Below, in pieces: positions 1-11,000 of a stretch of DNA of 64,000 nucleotides (its first letter is position 1; every line of letters starts with the position of its first letter). The translations under genes were made by a program, and so were the position numbers. This stretch comes from Phaseolus vulgaris (lineage: Eukaryota > Streptophyta > Magnoliopsida > Fabales > Fabaceae). The notes under the pieces are model-generated. The model did not search any database, was not told the DNA's origin, and saw only the letters and a program-made list of their open reading frames with translations. Where the stretch lies: assembly GCF_000499845.2 (NCBI RefSeq), contig NC_023756.2:3621332-3685331 (forward strand), in the 5' to 3' direction.

Positions 1-86
1 GTAGGATATTTCCAACACTTTTGATGAAAACGCCTCGTTAAAACCTCCCTGGTTGGGTGAGGAAAGAGTGCGTGATTTTATTGATT

Positions 87-3000
87 TTAGCTGTAATAGA
101 ACTTGAGGTGCGTGGCATTCCACGTCCTCGGTACAATTTTTCCTGACAGCCATTCTAAATGATAAGCCCCTCCCTGCGCAACTTCTCGAACTCGGAAGGG
201 TCCCTCCCAGTTGGATGAGAATTTCCCTTCATTTTTTCTTGCGTCGCTGCGCATTCTCCAGACAAGATCGCCCTTCTGGAAACCTCTCGGCCGGACTTTG
301 GTGTTGTACCGTCTGGACGCCCGGGCTTTGCAGGCAGCCTCTCGAATCTTGCTTTTGTCACGGAGCTCACTTACCAAGTCAAGGTTGACCGCTAGACTTT
401 CCTCGTTTAGGGTGAGATCGAACATCTGCCGTCGTATGGTGGGTTCGGCCACCTCTACCGGGATCATGGCCTCGGTTCCGTATGTCAGGCTGTAGGGCGT
501 TTCTTGTGTGGTAGTTTGGGGAGTGCACCTGTACGCCCAAAGTACCTCGATCAACTCCTCGGTCCATCGGCCCTTTGCTTTGCCCAGACGCTTCTTCAGC
601 TCGTTGAGTATGACCTTGTTGGCGGCCTCGGCCTGCCCATTGGTTTGTGGGTGTTCCACCGAGGCTGTGACGGACTTGATGCCCAGGTCGTCATAGAAGG
701 ATTGTAGGCCTCGGTCGATGAACTGTCGGCCATTGTCAGTTACTATTGTGTGTGGGACGCCGAATCGACAAACTATGCTCCTCCATACGAAGTTTTGTAC
801 ATTCTTCGCCGAGATGGAGGCGAGGGGCTCGGCCTCGATCCATTTGGTGAAGTAGTCGGCTCCCACCAGGAGGAATTTGGTCTGCCCCTTCCCTGGGGAG
901 AATGGCCCGATAATGTCCATCCCCCACATGGCGAACGGCCATGGGGAGATGATGTTATGCAGTTCTTCCGGCCTGGTGTGGTGGAGGGGCCCGAACTCTT
1001 GGCACTTGGCGCATTTCTTCACATATTCGGCACAGTCGCCTTGAATGGTCGGCCAGTAGTAGCCGGCCCTCAAAACTTTGGCGGCCATCGTCCTCGTCCC
1101 GGCGTGATTCCCGCAGATTCCTTCATGGATCTCGGCCAGGATGTACTCGGCCCTTTTGTTGGTGATGCATTTTAGCAGGGGGGTCGAGTAGCCTCTCCGA
1201 TACAAATCTTCGTTAATCATGGTGTACCGGGCGCATTGTTGCTTCATCGCCTTCTCTTGGCCGGCCTTGCATGTGCCGACCGTTAGATATTGGATGACGG
1301 GTGTCATCCAGTTTTCGGCGTCGGCCTCTTCTTCTTCGATAGCCAGACACTCGGCCTCGGCCTCCGTCACACTAGGGTGTCTCAGCCATATTTGTATGAC
1401 TGACCTCTGGTGGCTCTTCTTTTTGGTGATCGAGAGCTTGGACAGGATGTCGGCCCTTTTGTTGTCCTCCCTCGGTATGTGTTGCAAGGGCGCTTTGTTG
1501 AAGCGGGCGATACTGTTTTTGGCCGCATGGTAGTACCGCTGCAGCAAAGGCTCTTTAACCTCGAAATCTCCGTTGACTTGGCCGACCATCACCTGGGAGT
1601 CGCTTTTGCATGTAACCTCGCGCGCTCCCATGTCGTAAGCTAGGTTCAGCCCGGCCAGCAAGGCCTCGTACTCGGCCTGATTGTTGGTCGCCCGAAATCC
1701 GAACTGGAGGGCTTGCTCCAGGAGGAGGTCGCCCGGCCCTTCCAGGACGACTCCCGCTCCACAGGCTGTTTTATTTGATGAGCCGTCCACGTAGAGAGTC
1801 CAACCGTCCGAGAGGGTGGGCAGTGGTGTCAGCTCGGCCGAGAAGTCGGCCAAGCATTGAGACTTGATGGCGCCCCTCGGCTCATAACGTATGTCGAACT
1901 CGGAGAGTTCGACCGACCATCCTATCATCCTCCCTGCAAGGTCCGGTTTAGATAAAATTTTGAAAATAGGGTAGTCGGTTCTTACAGTTATGGAGTGATT
2001 TTGGAAGTAGGGGCGCATCCGTCTTGCCGTGAGGACGAGTGCGAGAGCCACCTTCTCAATCATCTGATATCGGGTCTCGGCCGAATGGAGGGTTCGGCTG
2101 ACAAAGTATATGGGTCGCTCCTCGCCCTCGGCTTCCTGCACCAGGGCAGCGCTGACTGCTTCTTCCGAGACTGCTAGATATACGAGGATTGGGACGTCGG
2201 GTCTCGGCTTCTGGATGACGGCCGGAGATGTGAGGAACTCTTTGAATTTTTTGAAGATTTCCTCGCATTGGTCGTCCCAGACGAATTTTTTGCCTTTACG
2301 GAGCAACTGAACGATCGGCCTCGTCCTCTCGGCCAAGCGGGGGACAAATCGAGAGAGGGCGGTCAGCCGCCCAAGGAGTTGTTGCACCTCCTTCACGGTG
2401 TTCGGGCTTCTCATGCTGAGTATGGCCTGGCATTTGTCGGGGTTGGCCTCTATCCCTCGGTGGGTGAGCATGAAGCCTAGGAACTTTCCTCCCTCCACCC
2501 CGAAAGTACATTTTTCGGGGTTGAGTTTCATGTTGACCCCCCTTAGGGCCTTGAAGACCTCGTCCAGATCCTTCAGATGTTGCTCGAACGAGTCCGACTT
2601 CACGACTATGTCGTCCACATAGACTTCTACCGCCCGGCCTATTAGACCCTTGAAAATTTTGTCCATGAGGCGCTGGTAGGTTGCCCCGGCGTTCTTGAGG
2701 CCGAACGGCATGACCTCGTAGTAGTAGTTGGCATCGGCCGTCATGAAGGTCGTCTTCTCCTTGTCCCGCGGGTGCATGCTTATCTGGTTATAGCCAGAGT
2801 AAGCGTCCAGGAAGCTCATAATTTTGTGGCCGGCCGCCCCATCCACCAGTCGGTCAATGTTTGGGAGGGGGTATGTATCCTTCGGGCATGCGCTGTTGAT
2901 GTTTCTGTAGTCGACGCACATCCTCCAGTTACCGTTAGGCTTGGTAACCATGACAACGTTGGCCAGCCATGTCGTGTATCGGGCCTCCCTTATGAATCCG

Positions 3001-4187
3001 GCCGACAGGAGCTTGCCGGCCTCCTCCTTCGCTGCGAGTCGTTTTTCGTCGCCCAAGTCCCTCTTCTTTTGGGAGATCGGACGGGCTTCCTTAAATATGG
3101 ACAGCCGATGGGTGATGACATCCGGACTTACTCCCGGCATGTCGGTCGGCGTCCATGCGAACATGTCGACATTCTTTTTTAGCGCGGCGTGCATGACCTC
3201 GGCCTCGGCCGCCGCCAAGGCTGTCCCTACAGCCGTGCTGTGCTCTTCGTCGAGGAGGGGGACTCTCCTCAGCTCCTCTCTTGCCTCTAGCCTGTCCTCG
3301 GTTGCCCGGGGATCAAGGTCTACTAGTGCCACGGTTGGCTGGGTCTCCCGGGGCCGGTCCTTCCTGGGGGAGCGGTCCTTTCGGGAGGACTTTCTCGCCC
3401 GAAGGGGAGAGGTGTCTGCCCTTAGAGGCTCCACCCAGAGGCTCTCGGCGTAGCATTCCCGTGCTTCTTTCTGGTCCACGTGGACCGTGAGAATGTCTCC
3501 TGTCTTCGAAGGGAATTTCATTGCGAGATGAGGGGTTGATACTATGGCCATCAGCCGGTTGATGGATGGCCGGCCGAGGAGGATGTTGTAGGAGGTGTTG
3601 GCGTCGATGACCAGGTACCGAATTTTGATGGTCCTGGTGTTCTTCCCCTCTCCGAAGGTGGTGTACAAGTCGATATACCCCTTGGTACCCACCCTTTCGC
3701 CCGAGAATCCTACCACGTGGTCGTCGTATGGCATCATCTCGGCCTCGGTCATTCTCATGGCCTTGAAAGTTTTCCAGTAGAGGATATCTACCGAACTTCC
3801 TTGGTCCACGAGGGTCTTCCTTATGGTGAATCGATCTATGTCGACCGCTATCACCATCGGGTCGTCTTGCTGGCGGTAGTCCACGCCTTTAAAGTCTTCG
3901 TCCGTGAACGTGATGGGTGGCATCCTTGGTCGGAACGCCACGGCGTTTACCTGGTGTACCGCCCGGAGGTGCTTCTTCCGGGTGTTGTTTGTGCTTCCTC
4001 CCCCGGCGAAACCGCCGGCTATGGTGTTGATAACCTCTCCTATCGCCCTCCCTTGGGGGATCGTCCCTTCGAGGGGGGTCGGCCCTTGCGGGTTGCCGGT
4101 CGCCTCTGTTGTTTTGGTTTTCTCGGCCGCGCTGAGGTGACCTCGTCCGCCTGGGAGGATCCGCCCGGCCTGGTTGGTCTCGGCCAT
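87..4187 (-). CDS. pol: Tat-type gypsy pol polyprotein (PR-RT-RH-aRH-IN)
   Basis: This 1366-residue polyprotein copies the element RNA and integrates the DNA. Domains in order: aspartic protease with the motif VDQGSSVDIL near residues 127-136 (DQG in place of the usual DTG/DSG); reverse transcriptase with the catalytic YVDD box (YVDDIVVKS); a gypsy RNase H region; a second RNase H starting LYVDGSSNKTACGAG; and integrase with an HHCC-type zinc finger (GNHAGTRT...CAKCQEFG) and a DDE core (MWGMDIIG, TDNGRQF, NGQAEAANK). All catalytic signatures are visible and the frame has no stop. Pol lies in the +1 frame relative to gag and overlaps it by 299 bases, so the given ATG may not be used: translation probably enters by +1 frameshifting within the overlap or by another recoding route. 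The dual RNase H arrangement is diagnostic of the Tat lineage. Confidence 0.93.
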   Translation of the reverse strand: MAETNQAGRILPGGRGHLSAAEKTKTTEATGNPQGPTPLEGTIPQGRAIGEVINTIAGGFAGGGSTNNTRKKHLRAVHQVNAVAFRPRMPPITFTDEDFKGVDYRQQDDPMVIAVDIDRFTIRKTLVDQGSSVDILYWKTFKAMRMTEAEMMPYDDHVVGFSGERVGTKGYIDLYTTFGEGKNTRTIKIRYLVIDANTSYNILLGRPSINRLMAIVSTPHLAMKFPSKTGDILTVHVDQKEARECYAESLWVEPLRADTSPLRARKSSRKDRSPRKDRPRETQPTVALVDLDPRATEDRLEAREELRRVPLLDEEHSTAVGTALAAAEAEVMHAALKKNVDMFAWTPTDMPGVSPDVITHRLSIFKEARPISQKKRDLGDEKRLAAKEEAGKLLSAGFIREARYTTWLANVVMVTKPNGNWRMCVDYRNINSACPKDTYPLPNIDRLVDGAAGHKIMSFLDAYSGYNQISMHPRDKEKTTFMTADANYYYEVMPFGLKNAGATYQRLMDKIFKGLIGRAVEVYVDDIVVKSDSFEQHLKDLDEVFKALRGVNMKLNPEKCTFGVEGGKFLGFMLTHRGIEANPDKCQAILSMRSPNTVKEVQQLLGRLTALSRFVPRLAERTRPIVQLLRKGKKFVWDDQCEEIFKKFKEFLTSPAVIQKPRPDVPILVYLAVSEEAVSAALVQEAEGEERPIYFVSRTLHSAETRYQMIEKVALALVLTARRMRPYFQNHSITVRTDYPIFKILSKPDLAGRMIGWSVELSEFDIRYEPRGAIKSQCLADFSAELTPLPTLSDGWTLYVDGSSNKTACGAGVVLEGPGDLLLEQALQFGFRATNNQAEYEALLAGLNLAYDMGAREVTCKSDSQVMVGQVNGDFEVKEPLLQRYYHAAKNSIARFNKAPLQHIPREDNKRADILSKLSITKKKSHQRSVIQIWLRHPSVTEAEAECLAIEEEEADAENWMTPVIQYLTVGTCKAGQEKAMKQQCARYTMINEDLYRRGYSTPLLKCITNKRAEYILAEIHEGICGNHAGTRTMAAKVLRAGYYWPTIQGDCAEYVKKCAKCQEFGPLHHTRPEELHNIISPWPFAMWGMDIIGPFSPGKGQTKFLLVGADYFTKWIEAEPLASISAKNVQNFVWRSIVCRFGVPHTIVTDNGRQFIDRGLQSFYDDLGIKSVTASVEHPQTNGQAEAANKVILNELKKRLGKAKGRWTEELIEVLWAYRCTPQTTTQETPYSLTYGTEAMIPVEVAEPTIRRQMFDLTLNEESLAVNLDLVSELRDKSKIREAACKARASRRYNTKVRPRGFQKGDLVWRMRSDARKNEGKFSSNWEGPFRVREVAQGGAYHLEWLSGKIVPRTWNATHLKFYYS

Positions 4188-5424
4188 TCCTGACGAACCG
4201 GCGGAGATGCCCAGCCTGGATAAGTTCCTCTATCTTGTCCTTAAGTGCTTGACACTCGTCGGTTGAGTGTCCGGTGTTCTGGTGGTACCGACACTGCTTC
4301 CTCCGGTCGGCGTTATTTGGGCTGGCCACCTTCCTTGGGGGAGGGATCAGCTCGGCGTTAAGGGCTTCGTCCAGAATCCTTCCCCGCTCGGCCGTTAGGG
4401 GTGTATACCTCGAGAAACGGATCGGTCGGTCTCGGTTTTCCCGGCGCCGGTCCGTTCTCTGTATCGGCCGAGCCTGTCGGTCTTTTTCTTCCTTCCTCTC
4501 TCCACCGGCCTCGGCACGGGCCTTGTTGCGGAACTCTCTTAGCTCCTCCAGCTGCATGTACTTAGCGGCTCTCTTTCTCAGCTCGTCCAGGCTGTCGGCC
4601 GGCTGCATGCATAGGTTGTCGGCAAAGGGCCTCGGGCGCAGGGCCGTCAGCATGTGGTGCATGGCGACATCCGGACTCAGATTTCGGATGCTCATTGCCA
4701 CTTTGCTGAACCTATCTACGAAGGTCCTCAGCGACTCTCCTTTCTCCTGGCGGATGCCTACCAGGGCGATTGAGGTCAGGTGGTGCGGCCGGCTGGTCGC
4801 AAACTGTGTTTCGAACTTTGCGATGAGCGTGGCAAAGCTATCTATGGAGTTGGGTGAGAGCTTGGTGAACCAGCTAAGGGCTGCACCCTTCAAGGATGTG
4901 GGGAACACCCGGCACAAGACGGCGTCGTCCGAGGTGTAGAGACTCATATGGGTGGTGTAGGCGTCCATATGCTCGTCCGGGTCGGTCGACCCGTCGTATC
5001 GGTCTCGGTTGAAACCCTTCCACTTCTCAGGAAGTGGGACTTCGATGATGTTGTTTGTAAAGGGGTGACGGCGGTTCGGGTCGGCCGTCAGGGTCGTCCG
5101 GGTGGACCTGATTAGGCACGACTCGTCGCCCATTTCAATCTCGCGGGGAGGGGGTCGGCCTCTCGTCCCCTCGGCCACATCCGGGTTGGGGGGAGAGGTG
5201 TAGGACTTGCCAACCACGTTCGTCGGTATGACAGAGGGTCCTCCCTCCCCCAGCTTCTTTCTCATATCTTCGTTCTCCCTGCGGAGAACTTGCAGCTCTT
5301 GTTCATTTTTCTGAGCGGCCTCCTCGGCCTTTCTTCGCATCTCGGCCATCTCCCTCTGGAGAGACAGCAGCAGCATTGTTTGGTCGGCTTCAGTCATTCT
5401 TTCCATGCTTCTTGTTGAAACCAT
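3889..5424 (-). CDS. gag: Tat-type gypsy Gag
   Basis: A 511-residue capsid/nucleocapsid protein. The N-terminus (residues about 10-60) is a charged heptad-like stretch rich in E, K, R, M and L, probably a coiled coil. The middle contains the retrotransposon gag core (KWKGFNRDRYDGSTDPDEH, then AALSWFTKL). The C-terminus is rich in R, P and D and contains a CRYHQNTGHSTDEC zinc-knuckle-like motif typical of Tat Gags. The ATG at 5424 is the first in the frame and lies about 37 bases downstream of the primer-binding site, leaving an unusually short leader. The last 299 bases overlap pol in another frame. Confidence 0.9.
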   Translation of the reverse strand: MVSTRSMERMTEADQTMLLLSLQREMAEMRRKAEEAAQKNEQELQVLRRENEDMRKKLGEGGPSVIPTNVVGKSYTSPPNPDVAEGTRGRPPPREIEMGDESCLIRSTRTTLTADPNRRHPFTNNIIEVPLPEKWKGFNRDRYDGSTDPDEHMDAYTTHMSLYTSDDAVLCRVFPTSLKGAALSWFTKLSPNSIDSFATLIAKFETQFATSRPHHLTSIALVGIRQEKGESLRTFVDRFSKVAMSIRNLSPDVAMHHMLTALRPRPFADNLCMQPADSLDELRKRAAKYMQLEELREFRNKARAEAGGERKEEKDRQARPIQRTDRRRENRDRPIRFSRYTPLTAERGRILDEALNAELIPPPRKVASPNNADRRKQCRYHQNTGHSTDECQALKDKIEELIQAGHLRRFVRNGRDQPGRADPPRRTRSPQRGRENQNNRGDRQPARADPPRRDDPPREGDRRGYQHHSRRFRRGRKHKQHPEEAPPGGTPGKRRGVPTKDATHHVHGRRL

Positions 5425-5460
5425 CTACTTTTTTCCTTCAGCTAGTTTCCCTCGGCCCCA

Positions 5461-5472
5461 CGGTGGGCGCCA
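5461..5472 (-). other. Primer-binding site of the Tat element
   Basis: Read on the minus strand this is TGGCGCCCACCG, two bases after the LTR end (…GGAACA, AT, TGGCGCC). A PBS starting TGGCGCC is usual for Tat/Athila elements and would pair with a tRNA 3' end GGCGCCA. I do not assign the tRNA. Confidence 0.8.
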
Positions 5473-5737
5473 ATTGTTCCTGCTAGGGAGATGGGACCTA
5501 GAGAACTGTTGAAGTCTTCTTCTCCTTCCTTCGGTCGGGCAGGTGGTTGAGTGATGAACTGGGATCCTTCTCTTCCTTCTGCTTATCTTTCGGCACTCGG
5601 GACTCGGTCGTCGGGTGAACACCGGATGGTGGAGGTACCTGCGAAGGCACTCCGACGCTCAAGTCAGTAAAGCGGGTGGTTAGCTCTCAGGTAGGTGAAC
5701 AGTAATAATGACATACCTTACTCCTTGAAATGCGTGC

Positions 5738-5745
5738 TATTTATA
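5738..5745 (-). promoter_or_regulatory. TATA box in the Tat LTR
   Basis: TATAAATA on the minus strand in an otherwise GC-rich LTR, about 265 bases upstream of the LTR end and downstream of the tandem repeats. This is a plausible U3 promoter for the element RNA. Confidence 0.6.
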
Positions 5746-5944
5746 TTATTGTAGTGGGCCTACCTTGTTGGGCCCGTTTATCGAGGTGGATACCGCTTAG
5801 GGTTGCATTACCTAATTCTCGATGATGGATTAGCTTCACTGATCTCGGTCTGAGCGTTAATTGTAATGGGGTTCGGCCATCGGCCAGATTCCCACGGTGC
5901 GGGTCAGCCATCGGCCAAATCCCTGTGGTCTTTGGCGGTTTCGG

Positions 5945-6130
5945 CCAAGCCTTCTAAGGCCTCGGCCTCTCAGCATAAGTCTTCAAAGGCTTCGGCCTCT
6001 CGGCGCAAGTCTTCAAAGGCTTCGGCCTCTCGGCACAAGTCTTCAAAGGTTTCTGCTACGGCCGTTCGGCCAAGTCTTCAAAGGACTCGGCCCCGGCCGG
6101 TTGGCCAAGTCTTCAAAGGTTTCTGCCCCG
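5945..6130. repeat. 30-bp tandem repeat inside the Tat LTR
   Basis: About six degenerate units built on AAGTCTTCAAAGG followed by a GC-rich CTCGGCC/CCGGCC stretch. The period is 30 bases, so the array reads through as repeated S-K-A-S-A-S peptide in one frame, but that reading is not a protein. The position upstream of the TATA box suggests an enhancer-like U3 array. Confidence 0.85.
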
Positions 6131-6219
6131 GCCGGTTGGCCAGGTTCTCATGGTATCGGTCAGGCTGACACGGCATCGGGCAGCCGGGTGGGTCCCGATC
6201 TCTCCCCCATACCGGTACA

Positions 6220-7028
6220 ATAATTAATTATTTTTTATTTTTAAAATTAGTTTTCTTTTAACAATTTACCTATCATAACTAATGGAGTGAATTTGACTCC
6301 CTTAATTTTGTAAGATATTATTATAATTTACTTTAAATTCATTATTTTCACAATCTTTAAAAAGTATATAATTAATGTTGATATTAAATGAGTTAGACAA
6401 TTAAAAATATAACACTGAGTCATTTAAAAAATTAAATAAAATTTAATCTGAAAACTTAGTGCAACCAATTTAACCTTAACCATAGACAAGATTGAATTAA
6501 TGGAGCATAGCCATCATGCTAACCCCTACCCAATTCTGACCCACAAATTCAATTCCTTAATAATGTTGATGTGATAGGTAAAACATGAATTGACATGACT
6601 TGTAATTTTATTAACTTGCATGTTATCTCTAGTAAGGCTATATTTGAATCATTGAGTTTTTCATAAATTAAAAAAAAATTATGTATAAATGAAAAAAAAA
6701 TAATTTGTATAAATTAAAAGTTAAAAGTGAAAGAAATTATATGAAAGACTTTACAAATTAGTTGTACAAACATTAATATTAATTTATTAAAAAATCATTT
6801 TGATTGTATTTTTCTTTTTTATAAATAAATTAGTCAAAATTTGAGTTGCTAGTTTCTTTGTTTATTTTATAAGTTAGAAATGTAGAAAAAAAAATGTTGG
6901 AAAATGATGTTTTGGTGGTAGAGCTAAAGGTTCTTATCTTTCCCATGTGAAAAAGTACTTTGATTTGTCTGAGCTGACCCTACAAACCCACAAAGTTTTA
7001 GGACTTCTCAACACCTGCCGACGAAATT

Positions 7029-7066
<38 letters not shown>

Positions 7067-7860
7067 CTATAATTGTTGGTTTAATTAAATTTTGTGAACT
7101 GATGAATCAAACTAATATGAAAGTAATTCTAAAATAGTTATTTGACACTTTCATCATCCAATTTCTTATTTTTAATAATGATAAAAAATAACTTACTTAC
7201 TACAATAAAATTATAAAAACTAAAATATAATAAAAAATAATTTTAAAAATAAAAGATAATTAATATTTATATTGAATAAATTAAATATTATTTTAGAATT
7301 TAAAATAATTAATGGTATCTAAATTAATTTTAATTATTAATAAATATTTTTTAAATTCGTATATAATTAATTATTTATATTTTAACTACTAATTAAAATT
7401 TTAATAACTAATTAGATAATAATGTAAAAATTGTTTATCAATTATTTTTTTATTTTTAAAATACTATTTAATTTAGTTAATATAGTAATTAATTATTTTT
7501 TGTCTTTAAAATTAATTTGTATTTAATAATTTTTTAGTAGTGAATTTTAAATATTAAATTATAAGAAAATAAAAAATAAAATAATGAATTGCTTTTAAAT
7601 AATTTGATCCTCTACTATATGTTTGATCATTATTTTTTTAAAATAAAAGTTTTCAGGTTAGACATCACTGTGCAACTTGACATCTCTACTATGCTGCTTA
7701 CATCTCAAGTAACAATAATCATTTGCCATTATATGAAAAAAAAAATAAAAATACAAAAATATGGGGGGAAATGAGACCAAAATCCATATGTTAAAAAAAA
7801 CGATGCCTAGGTAGACTATATCTATTCATAAAGAATTCTAATAACAGACTAGATGGTAGC
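6220..7860. other. AT-rich intergenic DNA, no gene seen
   Basis: Very AT-rich sequence with no long frame that resembles a known protein. It contains a perfect (AT)n run at 7032-7061. A 61-residue frame around 7589-7774 is low complexity and is not called. Confidence 0.6.
7032..7061. repeat. (AT)n microsatellite
   Basis: An uninterrupted AT dinucleotide run of about 30 bases. Confidence 0.95.
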
Positions 7861-7879
7861 CTATTATACCAATGAAAAG

Positions 7880-8010
7880 ATTCTCTACGAATAAATCATA
7901 AATTAGTCAACTTATCAGCACACGCATTTCTTTCACGAAGAATATAAGTAACCCTGAACCTGATTTTCTCACCGTAATTAAGACAAGTATTCCACTGATT
8001 ACGAATGTTT
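7880..8010 (-). pseudogene. LINE-type RNase H fragment
   Basis: The minus strand reads, with a little decay, NIRNQWNTCLNYGEKIRF followed by an RERNACADKL-like segment. This matches the end of the RNase H (RVT_3-type) domain found at the C-terminus of plant non-LTR retrotransposons, and it resembles the remnants near 21.8, 38.0 and 49.0 kb, which carry RNRWNNCLNY. Only the last part of the domain is present, so this is an old 5'-truncated or eroded insertion. Confidence 0.6.
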
Positions 8011-11000
8011 GATCATTATTTACAATTAAATTGAGTTTAGGATACAAGTGTTTAGAATAAGTTTTTTCATTAGTTTATTTCAAATCTTAAAAAAATAGTA
8101 TGTTTTAATAAACATTTCGATTATGATGGTTTAGGAAAATAATCTATAATTTTATATGAAATAGTTTAAACTTATTTTTATTCAATTATAAAAAATATTT
8201 ATGAATAACTTTTTTCACTATATATGCTCTTATTTAGTTAGCACTTGATTAAGTTATTTATCCCTATTCACAAGTTTAATTTCAGTACTTTCCTAATTCT
8301 TCTTTCAAATTTTAAATACATTAAGTAACAAGAAACTTGTTTTTTTTCTAAATTTAAATTTTATGAATGAAAAATTATTTTCTCAACATTTAATATCCTG
8401 AAAAAACTATAATACACATATACTAAAATATACTAATACACATACACTAATATATATATATATATATATATATATCAAACTATTAAATTCTAAAAAAATA
8501 TGCACATACATTTTTTTTAGTTTTTGGTACTTTCACTTTTACTAGCTATAATATTATTTGTTTTCCATACAATCACAGTATTCATCATACACAACGTAAG
8601 AGTAATGCAATTTAAATTATTTTATACACGTGATACATATAACACAAACAAATATATATACATGTCACACTCATGAACACGATCATACAAACACAAGTTA
8701 CATTTGTTTTTTTTTTTTATCACAAAATTAAAAGAATTTATTAATATAAGATGCTTAATTAATTAGTGTCACATAATGCTTTCAAAATATAATTGTATTA
8801 AACTTTCTTTATCATAGAGTAACATTTATTATATTATTAGAATAGTCTAAGTTGTTGTAGGTAACATCAATTATCTCAAAATAAAGATTGGATGAGTCAG
8901 GTCATAATCGATTGATAACTATTGTTGTTGCATCTCTTAAGTAAAAAGAGTTACAAATTGACTATCAATTATAACTTTACCTTCAATCCAACAATTGGTA
9001 TCAAAGTGTTAATCACAAGTTCAATTTCTAGTGGAAAAATGGTTCAAAAAGAGAGATTTTGCAAGTTGTCCAATTATATTGTATGGTATAGGTAAGATAT
9101 ATATTTATATATATATATATATTATTGATATTAAATATTAACTTCAAAATATTTAATTTTATTAATTTTTTATTTTTATTTTAATTTAGAGTGAATTAAG
9201 TGATTTATTTGTATTAATTACGTGACCTATTATGTGTAACTAACTAATACTTTTCTTGTAATGATTTTTTTTTTTAAAGTGAAACAACAAATAAACACAT
9301 AACTTTTATTTATAAGCCCTCACATCTTTTTCATTTAAAACCTATCTTAACATAAAACTCCACTCTTAAACTTAAAAAAATTATTTTAAACTCAAAAACT
9401 GAAAATGTAATAAAAGAAAGAAAAACTATTATAATTTTATCACATTTTAATAAATTATTTTTACCTTTAAATATTAAAACAAATCTTAACAAAATTGACA
9501 AAAACATTGTTCTAGTAAACCAAATTTAAGTTAAGTTTGAATTACATGTTAACCATCTCTAAAAATATCACAAATGAACAGAAGCATATATTTAGAATAA
9601 GTAAATTAAAACACTAGTAGTTAAGAAATATGTGTGGATAATTTGATGCATGTGGCATGAGTGTGATGAGCATAGTATAATAGTGACAAGTAGGTTTTGT
9701 GTCGGGTGAAGTGAGTAAATAGCACATGTTTGAATTTAATGAAGGAACAGCTTTGCATGCGTGCCAGCCAAACATATATGTCTTTGCAGGAACTTCTCTG
9801 TTGTTAACTTCCTTCATTCTATTCTACAGATGGAGACAAAACCATTTTCATGTCTATATCTTTCTACCCAATTTTCTACATAATATATAATATATATTAA
9901 TTATATTTTCTTACCATTTGTGTCACACAAATTTATAAATGCTTTTACTTAAAAAGTAAATTATATTGAGCAATCTCATATAAATTAGAATAATAAAGTC
10001 ACTCATAATATACTAATAATAATATACAAATAAATACAAATTTCATTAAATTTAAATTAGATTTAAAATCTACTAAATTAAATTATATAACATTTTTTTT
10101 TCATAATTATCATTATTAAAAAAATTCTAAGTAGAAATAAAATTTTAAAAAAATAATAATTAGTTATTATATGAACTAGATTAGATAATATTTTAGAAAC
10201 TAAAAAATATTAATATTTAATTTAGTTTTTTATTAATTGATAAATATTTTATAAATTATAATCTAATTAACTAGATTTTAAAATTATTATTAAAAATCTT
10301 AGTAGTTATATAAATACTAATTTAAAAAATATTTATTAATAATAAAAATTAAATTAGATATTAATAATTTTTTTAATTAAAAAATAATATTTATTTTAGG
10401 TGTAATAGCTAAATATTTTTTTTTCTAAAATCATTTTTATTTAATAATTTTCTTTTAATTTACTAGAGATTCTAGTAAAATTATCTTACGTAAGAAAAAA
10501 CATAATTCTAAACACAGTGTTGTTTTATTTTCTAATGAAATATCATTTTTTGTTTTTAACTAACAGAAACAAATAAAATGAATAAATTATGATAAGATTA
10601 ATTTTATAAAATCATTGTGTTTTTATCAGTTTATTAACTTTTTTTATATCTTAAATAAAAAAAATTAGGCAACAATGATGAGAGAGAGTACATTAATTCA
10701 CGGGTACAATAGTGAAGATGGATAGAGACAATACTTATCCCACCAAATAGTTTTTGGAGTTAATTAAAACCTAAATTATATACATATATATAACATTAAA
10801 TAATAATATACCGAAAATAATGTATATAAATAAGAGATATTTCTAATTTTATAAATTATAAATAGGAAAAAAAAACACCAAACTATATTATTAAGAATAG
10901 ATACTATAAGAATTTTACTTATTTATTTATTCATGTTTGGATTTGACTATGATGGGATAGATATCAACACTAATTGCACCAACCATTCTGTCTGAGTGTG

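Larger units (their letters stand above)
1..6219 (-). mobile_element. Ty3/gypsy LTR retrotransposon, Tat type, partial
   Basis: The element reads right to left: LTR (5475-6219), primer-binding site, a short leader, gag (5424-3889), then pol (4187-87). Its other LTR lies beyond the left edge; bases 1-86 are the non-coding stretch after pol. A second, archaeal-type RNase H domain between the RT/RNase H part and integrase places it in the Tat lineage (Retand/Tat/Ogre type). Both long frames are open, so it may be fairly young. Base composition is much more GC-rich than the flanking DNA. The right junction is sharp: the LTR ends at 6219 in TACA and is followed by AT-rich DNA. The target-site duplication cannot be checked because the left end is missing. 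Confidence 0.93.
5475..6219 (-). repeat. 5' LTR of the Tat element
   Basis: A 745-bp block that begins TGTACCGG and ends AGGAACA on the minus strand (TG…CA), directly next to the PBS. The matching LTR is outside the window, so the limits rest on the terminal dinucleotides and the PBS. Its U3 part holds a 30-bp tandem repeat. Confidence 0.8.

Noticed and set aside
211..4193. Many open frames on the plus strand opposite gag/pol
   Set aside because: They are antisense shadows of a GC-rich retrotransposon coding region, with low-complexity translations and no known domains.
5945..6130. Regular 30-bp repeats that could look like a CRISPR array
   Set aside because: There are no unique spacers: the units are contiguous, degenerate and inside a plant LTR.
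7589..7774. 61-residue frame in AT-rich DNA
   Set aside because: Low-complexity translation with no homology or splice context.
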